Shown: positions 1 to 10,656, counted from the first letter of the stretch. The stretch: DNA of 33,443 nt from Gnetum montanum (GCA_015680685.1 MNCI01017692.1:777035-810477), one strand, 5' to 3'. The notes: generated from the sequence alone by a model not told the origin. Numbers and translations are program-made.

Positions 1-116
1 TTGAAGCCTTGCAGTTGAGTTGAGTTAAGGTACTAGTATCTTGCTTTGTTCTTTTGTTTTTTTTTTATTAGCAACGTCCAACAGTTTCATGAAACCCAAA
101 TCACAGTATGTAATTT

Positions 117-307
117 TTATTCCTTAAGTTTTTGAAACTTGGCAACTATTGTGATCCTGCCTCCTCTGCTAGCATAAATCTCAGCCTCCATCTTTTGGCA
201 TATTTCTGATAAACTGGAGCTTCATTCCCTTGAATAACTGCATCATGAGTATCGATCTCTTGTCCAAACTCATTTTCAGAAGGTTTCATAACGTTTTGAT
301 GTAGCAT
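117..307 (-). pseudogene. exon-like coding segment c, unknown product, frameshifted
   Basis: Reading from the ATG at 307 gives a 53-residue open frame ending at a TAG at 146-148. It starts MLHQNVMKPSENEFGQ and has a soluble, charged composition unlike the low-complexity frames elsewhere in the window. From about 191 a second frame on the same strand (ATG at 189-191, TAA at 117-119) becomes the more protein-like one, with MEAEIYASRGG near its start. The simplest reading is one coding segment with a one-base shift or a splice junction near 190-205. I do not recognise the family. It could be the last exon of the same minus-strand gene as the segments at 883-1020 and 1216-1359. Frames this short can arise by chance, so confidence is limited. 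Confidence 0.33.
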
Positions 308-882
308 TTATCATCTCCTAATTGTGCAATTCTCTTTGTTGCGTAAGTCATCCAACCCTCAGGCCTCAAGCCCCAAACCATTTCTTCTCACGCATTTCCC
401 ACACGGCGTCAGAAACCCTGAAGATCAGTGCAGCGACGGGGGACTCGCTCCAGACTCAACAACGCAAAATCGCGGCCGCGGCCAGGTAGAGACAAATTTT
501 TTTTATATCTATTTTTGAATGCCGCGGCCGCGTTTTTCTAGCAGTATGAATAATGTTGTGCTGGTGCCGCTGTTCATCCGTCGTCTTCACATCTTCTGCA
601 TCTGCCATGGCTATGTGTCGTGCTGGTGCTGCTGCCAACAACTACGTGAGCGAGGGTTTTGAAATTTTTTGCTGGATGCAGCAAGTGCCGATAAACCCCA
701 ACGATTTGGCATCATTTTTTTGGTTTCATTGACCTTTGCGTGCCGCATAATCCATAGCCAGGTCGCCTGTACTGTCTAGGTTCTGTTTGGAAAAATACTG
801 GCATTGTGCAGATCTCTGTGCATATGAAATCAAAATCGTACCCTCTATTGATGCGCAGAAACCCCTACTATTATTAGGATGT
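308..882. other. CpG-richer interval, no supported gene
   Basis: This stretch has clearly more G+C and CpG than the rest of the window, especially 350-660, and holds the foldback at 471-532. Short open frames on both strands (for example plus 607-732, 41 residues, and minus 456-641, 61 residues) overlap each other and have no recognisable motif, so none is called. The retained CpGs contrast with the transposons, where CpG has largely decayed. That is compatible with a less methylated, gene-associated region. Confidence 0.4.
471..532. repeat. GC-rich inverted repeat (foldback)
   Basis: CGCGGCCGCGGC at 471-482 is the exact reverse complement of GCCGCGGCCGCG at 521-532, with a 38-bp AT-rich spacer. 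A-rich and T-rich runs flank the arms and extend the pairing imperfectly. Each arm contains an 8-bp GCGGCCGC palindrome (472-479 and 524-531). The sequence could form a strong hairpin, but no transposon terminus or coding function was identified. Confidence 0.75.
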
Positions 883-1020
883 TCAATGTAATAGTTGCTG
901 AATTCTGAAAGATGGCTTCTCTGCATCCAAGGCATGATATGGAGTATATTGATACAAAACAGGTCCTTCAAAACAAAAGTTGTCCCTGTGCAAGACTTGG
1001 CTAATCAAAGATAATCTGAC
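883..1020 (-). pseudogene. exon-like coding segment b, unknown product
   Basis: On the minus strand a 45-codon stretch is open between an upstream TAA (1021-1023) and a TGA (883-885). It includes the protein-like run FCFEGPVLYQYTPYHALDAE. A possible splice acceptor (GTCAG) lies at 1016-1020. A longer minus frame at 726-971 overlaps it but looks less protein-like. I cannot assign a family. Its neighbours on the same strand are the open segment at 1216-1359 and the one at 117-307, so it may be an internal or terminal exon of a small gene or gene relic. Confidence 0.33.
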
Positions 1021-1215
1021 TTACTTTCCACAAAGCAGATGAGACGTTTGATTTAAAAGGAACTGCAAGTCCAGTTATAAAATTCTGATGCTTCAATTTG
1101 TGCAATGCAACAGAAAAATCAACATCTCCTGATATCAAAAAAAAAGTTGAGGTGGAGGATTATCCAGGATAAACATAAACACATCTATGAAAATGGCCTG
1201 TCTGCAGCATCTTTC

Positions 1216-1359
1216 CTACCATTCGGTCGGAACATCAATAAGGTTTATGCTTGTCTTTTGACATCCTTCTCTTAGTCTACGAGAAAATTTATTAAAATCC
1301 CCATATGTTGAGAAATGTGTGACAGGACCTCTTAACATGGGATGCAGAGCCAGTGCCAT
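1216..1359 (-). pseudogene. exon-like coding segment a, unknown product
   Basis: Starting at the ATG at 1357-1359, the minus strand encodes 47 residues to a TAG at 1216-1218. The segment begins MALALHPMLRGPVTHFSTYG and continues with a basic stretch rich in Arg, Lys and Phe, then an aliphatic tail ending PTEW. Just before the stop, the sequence AATG|GTAGG could serve as a 5' splice site, in which case the stop would be intronic. An AG-ending acceptor-like site lies just upstream of the ATG. No family was recognised. The composition resembles a real protein exon more than the low-complexity frames around it. Confidence 0.35.
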
Positions 1360-2068
1360 CCTAATGTTACCATTGAGTCATAGAACATCCATGCCGGTAA
1401 CGTTAAGCCTGTAGATAAAATTCTTGTGTTGTTTATATTGATAATTTTTTTCATTCACTCCATTTTTCTTCCAATCCATCTCTTTTTTTAACAAGTGATA
1501 GGAATCAATACCTTTTCAAATTACATCTTGCTATTTCGAATATTTGTATTGAAATATTTTGAAAATCTCAATCATCTCATGTCTCTGTTCCATAAAATGG
1601 CTAAAATGTGCCAACAGTAATGTATTGAGTGAACATCATGACACCTCCGAAACAAGAAAAAACTATAAGCTTATGTGCATAAATAAATCCATGCATATAG
1701 GCTTACATAGAAATACAAAATTTCCACTCGGTACTTCATCACACTCATGCACAAGTTAGTAAGTTAGTAATGACAAATTATTAATATCAATTATTAAATA
1801 CTTATAGCTTCCACATATTACTTTATTTTTAATATTTAAACTCCAATGATGTGAGTGATCATGTTGCTTTTTAGATAACTTTATGTTCAAAAGAACTATT
1901 AAACATGGCATGAGGTTCATGCCACTATAAAATATAAATGACATGATGTTACTTATGTTGTTTATTATGTTGCCAATAATGGTATTTCTTGTATTGTTTG
2001 ATGTGTTTTGTAAGCACAACATTATGGTTATCAACTTTATAAGATTCATGGAAAACCAACAAGATACT
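1360..2068. other. AT-rich DNA, nothing recognised
   Basis: The interval contains T-rich and AT-rich sequence with two short open frames (plus 1559-1759, minus 1756-2112) that are dominated by Ile, Asn, Ser and Leu. That is expected of chance frames in AT-rich DNA. No transposon termini, RNA gene or domain motif was seen. Confidence 0.5.
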
Positions 2069-2909
2069 AAACTTATAGACTTTTTTTTTAACCTACAGGA
2101 AGTATGTAGCATCTAAGAATCTACTACCATTGTGTTCTTTATCATTATTTATCATTTTATTAGTATAAATATGGTAAGCTTTACCATCATATCAATGAGT
2201 GTGTTCCTTTTCACTTCATGTTTTTCAATGATTATTTTTAAGTTTCAACTTTTTTCTATAACTCATTTAACCTCCACCTCTGAGCTTATCAATCCATGGT
2301 ATCAAATTTTCATGCATCATGGTCCCTAGGACTCTTTCATGTAATTTTAATAATATTTTTTACTTCTCAAAAGTGCATAGGAATAGGATTAACGCTTCTA
2401 CATCCATATCATGAATAGTTAAAATAAATGAAGGATTTGAAATTTAAGTTATTTTAGGAAAGAACACAAATAATCCTCTCTATAGCTAAACTTATAGACT
2501 TTTTGTTTAACCTACAGGAAGTATGTAGCATTTGAGAATCTACTACCATTATGTTCTTTATCATTATTTATCATTTTAGTAGTATAAATATGGTAAGCTT
2601 TACTATCATATCAATGAGTGTGTTCCTTTTTACTTCATGTTTTTCAATGATTGTTTTTAAGTTTCAACTTTTTCCTATAACTCATTTAACCTCAACCTCT
2701 GAGCTTATCAATCCATGGTATCAAATTTTCATGCATGATGGTCCCTATGACTCTTTCATATAATTTTAATAATATTTTCTACTTCTCAAAAGTGCATAGG
2801 AATAGGATTAATGCTTTTACATCCATATCATGAATAGTTAAAATAAGTGAATGATTTGAAATTTAAGTTATTTTAGGAAAGAACACAAATAATCCTCTCT
2901 ATAGCTAAA
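2069..2909. repeat. 419-bp tandem duplication (two copies)
   Basis: The unit beginning AAACTTATAGACTTT at about 2069 is repeated from 2488. Both copies run to TCCTCTCTATAGCTAAA, ending near 2487 and 2906. They are nearly identical over their full length, with scattered substitutions such as the change in CCACCTCTGAGC versus CAACCTCTGAGC. A 65- to 70-residue open frame occurs at the same place in each unit (2132 and 2551), but its hydrophobic, Ile/Phe/Ser-rich composition does not suggest a real protein. The copy number is two. The high identity points to a local duplication younger than the surrounding LTR elements. Confidence 0.85.
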
Positions 2910-4984
2910 GAATAAGTGTGTTCCTATATAATCATAAAAATACAGATAAGATTAATAACAAAACAAAAAATAGTGCTTGGATCAAACTTTTACATACACA
3001 TTCACTAAAATGGAGCACATACAAAAATGCTTTTTGAACCATGTAATAAGATTACCTATGAAACAACTCTTCCACTTGAGTGACCAATTCTAGGTTTTCC
3101 TAGGGTAAGCCATGCAAAAACATGATATTTGATGGGAGAGTATTTTCACTTATAGGTGAGTGATGAAAGGTAATTGTCCCAAATTGCAATATAATTTTAT
3201 AGCCAACAAGACATTGGTAGTAACCCCTATGGCTCAATTAAATTAAAAGTTATGATTAATGAGTTATAAATAGAAAATAACATTATAAGTAAAAAGGCTA
3301 AAAATTTAAACCAGTGTTACAAATGAAACAAACTCGTTGATGTGTGCAGTAAAGTTCACCATCTTAAAATCCAATTTGATTTAAAAGGTATGGCTAATAA
3401 TACCACAATGGTAGATCATTAGATGCTACACACTTCTTACAGGGTAAACAACAAGCTTGATACCTTGCAAGACTTCTAAAAATCATCGCAAGATCAAGAA
3501 CCAACAGTGATGTTCCCATATGACATACTCAAATACCCCTCATTGTAGTAGTAAACCATCACAAACTTGAACCCCTCAAGATTGCAATGTAGATCTCCCT
3601 ATAGTAAGAATCTACACTTTAGTGAGCTTCAAGAATTATAACAAGAATGAGAGTATACAATGGATGATTATACAAATCAGATCCACACATGTTATGCATA
3701 CTATAGGGCAATATAATCAATTGAACTACAATCCCTAGATCCATATTTAATCATGCATGATACAACAAAGAGAGTGTAATCGATCTAATCAACATGTACA
3801 CATGAATGAATTAAATTCAATCAAAACCCTAGGAGAATGATATAGCAATGGTGTTGTAGCTCCCAATAATCTTCAAAACCTTTTAAGATCTCAATGAGCA
3901 AACGATGTCTAATCCAAAGAGATTAAGCTAATGATTATCTAGGATTTCATGGAGGATCAAAATTTGGAACCATTCTTTTATAAATTTTGTGCCCACACAA
4001 GTTTTTCACTAAGAATTGAAGTTGAGAAACAACTTGGAATGACTTTTTCTTTTTTATAATGGCTACTTGGGATGTCCTAAATGAGTCTTAGTTTTCCACA
4101 TTGAAAAGGTTGTGGTTCAGGCTAGATGCTTGGGATAAGATGAGGTGCCACATGAAGATATGCTTTTGCTCTTGTGGAACATCCACACTTTGGCTTGGAC
4201 ATCCACCATCTTGAATGTCCTCTCTTAGGCATGGACGACCATAACCTAGGATGTCTTAGCCAAGGCCTAGGATGTTTGGGTTGGATGGAAGTTAACAACT
4301 AAAATATGCATGTTCTTGGCTTGGAAATTTGTAATGAAGCCTAGACATATGAGCTACATCAATGATTAAGAGAATATTATGTTAACTTGGTCAATTCTTA
4401 TGTTCATGCATCATGTAATTCTAAATTTAGCTTCATTGGTTTCTACTTTTTCTTAGTGCTTAATAACTCAATTGATACCTGAAAATAAGCTTAAACAAGA
4501 ACATTTCCCCATTGTCTAGTTTTTAGACCACCTAAAGATGGAATTGGTCAATAATCTTCCACTTGTTAGTACTATCTAAAAACTAAAGAATGGGTGAGTA
4601 GTACAAAATCTAAGACACAAGGAATAGTTCTACAACATTACATAATGAACATAAGTTCATTAACTATAATACTAAAAACAAACATAACTTATCAAAAATA
4701 TTAGCTATGCAAGGTAGATATGAAAACTAAAGGAATTTATGGCCATTAAGGCTAGAGTCCATGGGCATAATATCCTCATTCTCTCTTCCACTTTCTTTGA
4801 CAACACCCAAAGAGATGGAAAGAACCCCATATGTACTTAGTTGAAACTCCATACTATTGCTTCAATAAATGATACTCATCCTCTTCATCATATTTACTCT
4901 TGGGCTTACAAGGCTCTCCTTTTAGGTCCACTAATTCTAGCACAACTACTTGGTGCCTGCATACACAAAGGTTATCTCTAGATA
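2910..4984. other. unclassified AT-rich intergenic DNA
   Basis: There is no open frame above 60 codons and no domain motif. Between about 4170 and 4300 a short degenerate motif (GGATGTC or GACATCC) recurs several times on both strands, close to a TATA-like TTTTTTATAATGGCT at about 4050. This resembles the TATA-plus-short-repeat layout of the gypsy LTR tips in this window, so a very decayed minus-oriented LTR is possible. I could not find its ends or a target-site duplication and do not call it. Confidence 0.35.
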
Positions 4985-5786
4985 TGATGAGCAACGAATA
5001 GTCTCTACACCCAACCATAAAAATCACAAGCATTCACTAGCAATCTAGTCAAATTATATGGACTTTAGCTCTCCAAATGCCAGTAGTAAAGATAGTGACC
5101 TATGAATGTGATCGTTGTCTTCATGGCTTCACTTGTGTAGGTGCAAGTGTATGGTTAAGTGGAAGTCAAGGCACATGATTTGTATTGATTTTTATGTTTT
5201 ATCTTAATTATCCTAAATGTGAAATAAAGTAATTAATTGGAAACTAATCTAAGTAACTATCTAATGCCTTAGTTTATTTCCTAACATAAGTATCCTAGTC
5301 CACCTTCCATACACATCCTAAACTCATTATGATGCTACTAGGCTACCAAGTGTTAGGCTATTGGGTGTACCAAGTGATAACACCACTGGGATTACAAAGC
5401 ATTAACGGGATGCTCAAGGTAGTCATACTTATGTGTATTACTTGAGCATATTAATTAATTATTTAATTAAGAACATGAATTTAAAGTGCATGAATAGTAA
5501 AGTTTATAAAAGTAAACATTAAGCTATTCCAAGTGTTGCAGGGTATTTTAAGAATCTCATCTCATCACATCAATGTCTCTAGGTACATTTGTGCTCAAAT
5601 AAGGATCCTTACAATCCTTGACTCCTACTGTGAACACTTAGAAAATATTCTAACTCCTATGGGAACAAACTGCAAGAACTTCATTATGCTACTAACTCAA
5701 TGGTGCCATAAATGTAGCGAGCATTTACATAGGCAAAGTCAAATGCCACATTAATGCATCAACTCATGCAGCAACAAGGATGTCTT
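4985..5786 (-). repeat. element A 3' LTR
   Basis: It begins TGATGAG and matches the LTR at 9316 through long blocks, for example the run around 5150-5240 against 9470-9570 and the run 5460-5570 against 9790-9910. Compared with its partner it lacks seven bases (TTTATTG) near 5562, which removes the AATAAA poly(A) signal. The inner end is uncertain. The partner continues for about 60 bp beyond the last clear similarity near 5775-5786, and no polypurine tract follows here, so this tip was probably lost with the internal deletion. Confidence 0.8.
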
Positions 5787-5834
5787 TAGCTCAATGGGCT
5801 ACTACTTGAAGGTCTTAGGGATCTCTAACTCTCC

Positions 5835-5960
5835 CTAATTAATTTCACCTTGTTCATTAGAGAGTTGGTGATGGATTTGCTCCAATTGATCCATGATCTC
5901 CACATAAAAGGTTGTGACGGTATTAGCTATTTCCATGCACATTGTTGATTGAGCCTTTCT
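5835..5960 (-). pseudogene. short coiled-coil-like ORF fragment next to element A 3' LTR
   Basis: A 41-codon open stretch on the minus strand ends at TAG 5835-5837. It begins RKAQSTMCMEIANTV and continues with a Glu/Gln/Asn-rich, heptad-like run. It occupies the place, just upstream of the 3' LTR, where element C has its 3'-terminal ORF, which also has an RK..AQ followed by a charged helical stretch. Homology is inferred from position and character only. It could equally be a chance frame. Confidence 0.3.
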
Positions 5961-6179
5961 ATCAGTTATCAGCCATTGAGTACCTTTCTATTTATTGGCT
6001 ACTACGTACATGCACCTCTAAATTTCTGTGATATCAGCACATTGATTGTATGCCTTAAGTGATGTGCTCTGTGTGAACCATAGTTTCTACATGTAGTGGC
6101 ACCCTATGTCACTGTATGTGATGCATAGAACACGCTTCTTCTTAATCTTATAAAATTCATTCTCCTTGGATATTTCCAA

Positions 6180-6560
6180 GGAGAGATCTCTTATCTCCAA
6201 TCATGCATTAATAGTACTTAACCATGATCATCCCGTAATAATATAAAAGTCCCCCTTACTATTCTCCATATGAATTACCAAAAAATCGATAGGATATGAC
6301 CACCCACAAATGGAGGTCATGATGTCTTCTACCAATCCTAAAGGAACAATGATGGATTGGTCTACTAACTCTAATCTGATATTGTTTGCTTTCAAAGGAG
6401 GTAGGTTTGAGGCTTTGTATATTTCTTTTGAAATAAAGTTAACTTTGAAACCTAAGTCCAAAAGAGCCTTACATGGTTTGTTTTCTGCAATCTACAAATA
6501 AATAAGGGGACTTCCAAGATCATATCTCTTCTTAGGAAGATGGTCGACCTTAATCCAAAT
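6180..6560 (-). pseudogene. element A aspartic protease fragment
   Basis: The minus strand encodes ALLDLGFKVNFIS, the D-x-G active-site loop of a retropepsin-like protease in the DLG form typical of Athila-like elements. The segment NLPPLKANNIRLEL and a downstream YPIDFLVI follow. Element B carries the matching segment at 25930-26226 (NLPPLKKSIIRLEL). Similarity to B continues to about 6125 (against 25798 in B), where the deletion that removed the rest of pol begins. In-frame stops are present on the N-terminal side, for example in the LIYL stretch near 6500, so the gene is dead. Confidence 0.75.
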
Positions 6561-6599
6561 AGTGACCACATGGCTTAGCATGATGGCATGCAACTAGGG

Positions 6600-9164
6600 G
6601 TTACTTTGGCTTGAAGCAGGCTCGACAAACATATCAGAGGGGGTAATAGCAAGGTTTATAGCCATAGGTATTTTGTAAGGGCTTCGTGGGGCTATAAGTT
6701 CTAAAGAAGGATCTTTTATGAGGCTTAGCATCAGAACCAATCAACTAAGGAGCCAGCTATAAGTTTACAGCCCTTGTAGCATTTCTCTACTATGGCTATA
6801 TTAGTATCTTCCCCTACATAGATGGAGCAAGTGGAAGAGGAGATGTAGGTGGAGGTGCAAGAGTGGAAGAGTGAGGAGGAGGATAGTAGGGAAATTGGGA
6901 CTCCCTCCTTGGTGATGGTGCTCTATAATATTCCGAAGGGTAATAGTGATGTGGGAAGGAAGCGAGATAAGAAGACTCATGTGAAGACATAGGTTGTTGA
7001 ATTTAGTACCCGTATGGATTAGGTTCGCAATAAGGGTACTATTACCTTGGAGGTAGCATCCCCCACAACTATGGGTGTTGCCATTGATGGTATTGTTCAC
7101 GAGGTTGAGGTGGTGCTCCACTCAAATAATAAGTTTCGTGGTGGAACGACTACTGATAGTTGCCTTGTGAATAAGACAACCTTTTGTGTGCTTTCCATTT
7201 TGCCAATTTGGAATTTAAAGCATACATCCCAGATTCTTATAAGTGTGACACTATAGGACAACATCCCTTTTAGTTCATATTGGCATATGTCACATCCATC
7301 ATCATCTAACTTGGAATCTGCAACCTTTTCGACCACTACAACTTTGCCCTTAGCCTTATAATGTTCACATTTAGCCTCCTTTTTCTTCCTTCTCTCATAA
7401 CCACTACCTCTTTGATCTCTACTCTTTTCTACAATCTTTATAGTAGTTTGAAATTTTTCATCTTAGGACTCCCATACTTTATTAACCTTAGCCCATATTT
7501 TAGAGATAGATTTTTAGATTAGCAAGGTTTTCCTTTGCACCAAGTCATCAAGTGGTGCCTCCTCCTCATTATCATAAAAACGAACCTCCCTCTTGTGAAG
7601 TGAGGGGCCCCTATTATATTCCTCTACACTTTCTCATTTTTTCATCTCACTCTCTTCTTTAGCTACCTACTTAATGAGCCTTTGGATCTAATGGACCCCA
7701 AGCTCAAATAGTCTTCCTTAGGCATGACCCCCAAGGTTCTTCTTATTTCAGTTCGAAGCCCATCTATGATGTGGCGCATCTGATTCTATTAAGAGTAGCC
7801 ATGGCTTGGGCATCAATGCAACAAAGAGTAGTACTTACCCATAACCTGATCCAAGGACTCATGAGTGCCCTATTTCCATCCTTAAATTTGCCTTCTCAAA
7901 TTGGACACTGCGGAGTACATATGATGCTTATCATTGAAATATTTAAGCATCGTATTATATCATTGAATATATTCCAGTTCCAAGGACTAGTACCAACGTT
8001 TTGCTTCTTTGATGAGTATCCATGGAAACAATTTTAGCTTTTACTAGTCATTATCTACATTCTGCAAGGCACAAGCATCGTGAAAGGCTTGCAAGTAATT
8101 TTGTGGATCTGAATTATACCTCCCTTTGAATTCAGGGATATTATTCATATCCAACCATTTGATTCAGCTATCTTTCATGTGCTTGGTTCATATCCTTATA
8201 GCCTCTGCAATGTTCAACATGTTCCTAGTAGCCATCATGGCCTCATCATAGTCATAGTACTTTCTGTGACCCCTATGATGGTCATGATGCCTATGACAAG
8301 TCCTGTTGTCTCTTCTTTCTCTATGATGATCATCTCCCCACTACTCATGTCCATAGTCATTGTCATTTTGATGGGATTTTCGATCATCCCTATCCTACCA
8401 TTCACCTCCATCATGATTTTTATTGCCTCTACAACTTCAATAAAAGTTGGAGGAGGAGGAGGATGAGGATGAAGAAGGCAAAGAGGAAGGAGAACTAGCA
8501 CCAGAGTGGTACCTACTACTACCTCTTCTTTTGTCCTTGCCTCAATCACCATGTTTATCTTGTTCTTGGCACTTATCATTGCTCCTACCTTAAATACCTC
8601 CTTTCGAGGCCCCCTGATCTTGGGATCAATTCTTCCAAGAACCAAGGTTCTCCACGATGGACTATAGACACTAGTTAAGGGTCTCCTCATCAAAAAGAGG
8701 AGGAGAATCAGTGTATTGAAAGGTCCCTAAAAAACGTCCTAGCCTTCTTTGTGTATCTATAAGAACAAGTGGGTAGAACCCTATTATCCTTTTTACACCT
8801 CATATTGGGCTTCCATTTGCTAATCTTTCTTTTTTTATGCTTTTTTGGGATGATAATATTGATAAGCATGATCCTAAACTTCGTACTCTACCTTAAGTTC
8901 TATAATTCCCAATTTGACAAGATTGTTTCATAGCATTGCATGAATAGATCAGTCAAGAGGCAACACAAAGTTTCCTTCCATGTCCTCCCACTACAGTTGC
9001 TCATCCTGGTGTAGGATGAAGGTGAAATCCAAAGTTTATGCATTTGAATGAGTATAGACCATCTTGAATTGTTAAGGCCCGAGAGTCTTATGGCATTCCT
9101 AGCTTTGCTGATTGAATTTGCCCATGAATGGTAGCAGAGAGTCTTCCCTATGAGAAGAAGCCAT
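6600..9164 (-). pseudogene. element A gag, decayed
   Basis: The start is the ATG at 9162-9164, which begins MASSHREDSLLPF and matches the position and character of the element B gag start. Down the minus strand come a Ser-rich run, an Arg/His/Asp-rich tract around 8240-8480, a retrotransposon gag core (around 7750-8150, including KLKLFPWILIKEAKRWY), a Lys/Glu-rich hinge, a DDDGCDICQYELKG motif near 7280, and a Pro/Tyr-rich linker (about 6800-7140). Many stops and frameshifts break the frame. The longer open frame at minus 8235-8693 is an Ile/Met-rich shadow of this gene in another frame. Confidence 0.75.
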
Positions 9165-9295
9165 ATCAGTTATTGAGAAAAATAATGTGCTTTTATTATG
9201 TTCTTTATCTATAATGATGTTAGCATTAAGCTTCTTTTACAATGTTAGTAAAATATTTCACTATCTTTTCTAAGTAGAGCACTTAGCCAACTAAA

Positions 9296-9314
9296 ATCCT
9301 TGACAATGGTGCTA
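9296..9314 (-). other. element A primer-binding site, tRNA-Asp type, decayed
   Basis: Immediately inside the 5' LTR (one base away) the minus strand reads TAGCACCATTGTCAAGGAT. Compared with the complement of the plant tRNA-Asp(GTC) 3' end, TGGCGCCGTTGCCGGGGAT, 13 of 19 bases match and all six differences are transitions, as expected after cytosine deamination. Confidence 0.7.
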
Positions 9315-9315
9315 A

Positions 9316-10171
9316 TGATGAGTAATGAGTAGTCCCTATGTCCACCCATACGAATCACAAGCGTTCACTAGTGATCTAGTCAAATTCCATGGACATTAGC
9401 TCTTCAAATACTAGTAGTAAAGATAGTGAGCTATGAATGTGATTGTTATCTTCTTGGCTTCACTTGTGTAGGTGCAAGTGTATGGTTAAGTGAGAGCGAA
9501 GGCACATGATTTGTATTGATTTTATGTTTTATCTAAATCATTCTAAGTGTGAAATAAAGTAATTAATTGGAAACTAATGTAAGTAACAATTTAATACCTT
9601 AGTCTATTTCCTAACATAAGTATCTGAACCTACCTTCTATACACATCTTGAACTCGTTATGATACTATTGGGTTACCAAGTGTTAGGGTACTGGGCATAC
9701 CAACCGATAACACTGCTAAGATTACCGAGTGTTAACAGTATGCTTGAGGCAGTCATACTTATGTGTATTACTTGAGTGTATTATTTTATTATTTAATTAA
9801 GAACATGAATTTAAAGTGCATGAATAGTAAAGTGCATAAAAGTAAACATTAAGCGACTCTAAGTGCTGCAAGGTATCTTAACAATCTCATCTTTATTGTC
9901 ATCACATCAATGTGTTCAGGTACATTGGTGCTCAAATAAGGATCTATACAATCCTTGACTCCTAGTGCAAGCACTTAGAAGATATTCTAACCCTTATGAG
10001 AACAAACTACAAGAACTCCATTATGCTACTATCTCAATGGTACCATAAATGTGATGGGTGCATGCATTTATATAGGCAAAGATAGACACCATGTTGATGT
10101 ATCAACTCATGCATCGATAGGAATGTGTCGATGCATGCCCATCGACACAACCCAAACTTTGTGATTCATTA
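9316..10171 (-). repeat. element A 5' LTR
   Basis: It starts TGATGAGTAATGAG at 9316 and probably ends in TTCATTA at 10171, a decayed TTCATCA. On the minus strand a TATA box (CTATATAAATG) lies at about 10066-10076 and a poly(A) signal, AATAAAG, at 9892-9898. The outer tip (about 10090-10150) holds palindrome-like cores GTTGAT, ATCAAC, ATCGAT, GTCGAT and ATCGAC. The last three start at 10113, 10127 and 10141, exactly 14 bp apart. The outer boundary is uncertain because no matching target-site duplication was found. Confidence 0.78.
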
Positions 10172-10656
10172 GGATCCTATCCTGATAGATAATTATCCAA
10201 CTAACTGGAAGACATGAGAATCATTGTAAGAGTGGTATTATTGATAAGTCTTTGATACTAAAGAATCAATAAAAAAATAATTCATGACACCCTAGATGAA
10301 AGGATTATTTGTAGTCCCATACCTCTTGGGAGGTTGATCCTTAATTAAGATAATGCGACTAATTCTCATACTCTAGCCACTCCTCCTACTGATATGCTTT
10401 CCCTACAATTGATAACTCCTCATCTAAGTATTTTTCCATGCTTGAATAATTACCCTTAAATAGGCCAAAACTAAAAGCATAAGAATGAGAAACATGCTCC
10501 TCGGATAATGTAGGACTTATAAGTGCCTCCTTGTTAGATGGGGCAAAGCTCATCCTATTTTGAGGTCCTAGCTTACCTCCTCTCAAGCCTCTCAACTCAT
10601 CTTCCCAACTTGAATATGTTGCTACCTATTTTCCAAATGAACTTGACAAAAGCTGC
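10172..10656 (-). pseudogene. decayed unidentified ORF, interrupted by solo LTR D
   Basis: The minus strand is open from 10625 down to 10386. It begins near ATYSSWEDELRG and includes LGPQNRMSFAPSNKE and a C-terminal segment rich in Ser, Glu and Tyr. The same frame continues upstream through one stop (TAG 10626-10628) and, with solo LTR D and one target-site copy left out, runs on to 11616. D therefore landed inside this reading frame. The protein is not recognised; it may be part of an older transposon. The rest of the interval has several stops and no motif. Confidence 0.4.

Larger units (their letters stand above)
4985..10171 (-). mobile_element. element A: internally deleted Ty3/gypsy (Athila/Tat-like) retrotransposon
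   Basis: Two related LTRs (4985 to about 5786 and 9316 to about 10171) face the same way and bracket an internal region of only about 3.5 kb. Reading on the minus strand, the order is 5' LTR, primer-binding site (9296-9314), gag from 9164, a Pro/Tyr-rich linker, a protease fragment (about 6180-6560), then directly the 3' LTR. RT, RNase H and integrase are absent, so a deletion of several kilobases occurred after the protease. Coding regions carry many stops. The flanks (AGATA at 4980-4984, GGATC at 10172-10176) match at only three of five bases, so the target-site duplication is unconfirmed. Confidence 0.82.

Noticed and set aside
607-732. 41-codon plus-strand frame with an Ala-rich start in a CpG-richer stretch
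   Set aside because: It overlaps other short frames on both strands and has no motif or splice context that would single it out.
1756-2112. 118-codon open frame on the minus strand
   Set aside because: The composition is dominated by Ile, Asn, Leu and Ser with no motif, as expected of a chance frame in AT-rich DNA.
4170-4300. Decayed LTR tip with GGATGTC-type repeats
   Set aside because: It is suggestive next to a TATA-like sequence, but no LTR ends, partner LTR or target-site duplication could be identified.
8235-8693. 152-codon open frame on the minus strand, the longest in the window
   Set aside because: It is Met/Ile/Thr-rich and lies out of frame over the Ser- and Arg/Asp-rich part of element A gag. 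The equivalent frame in element B (minus 28035-28457) arises in the same way.
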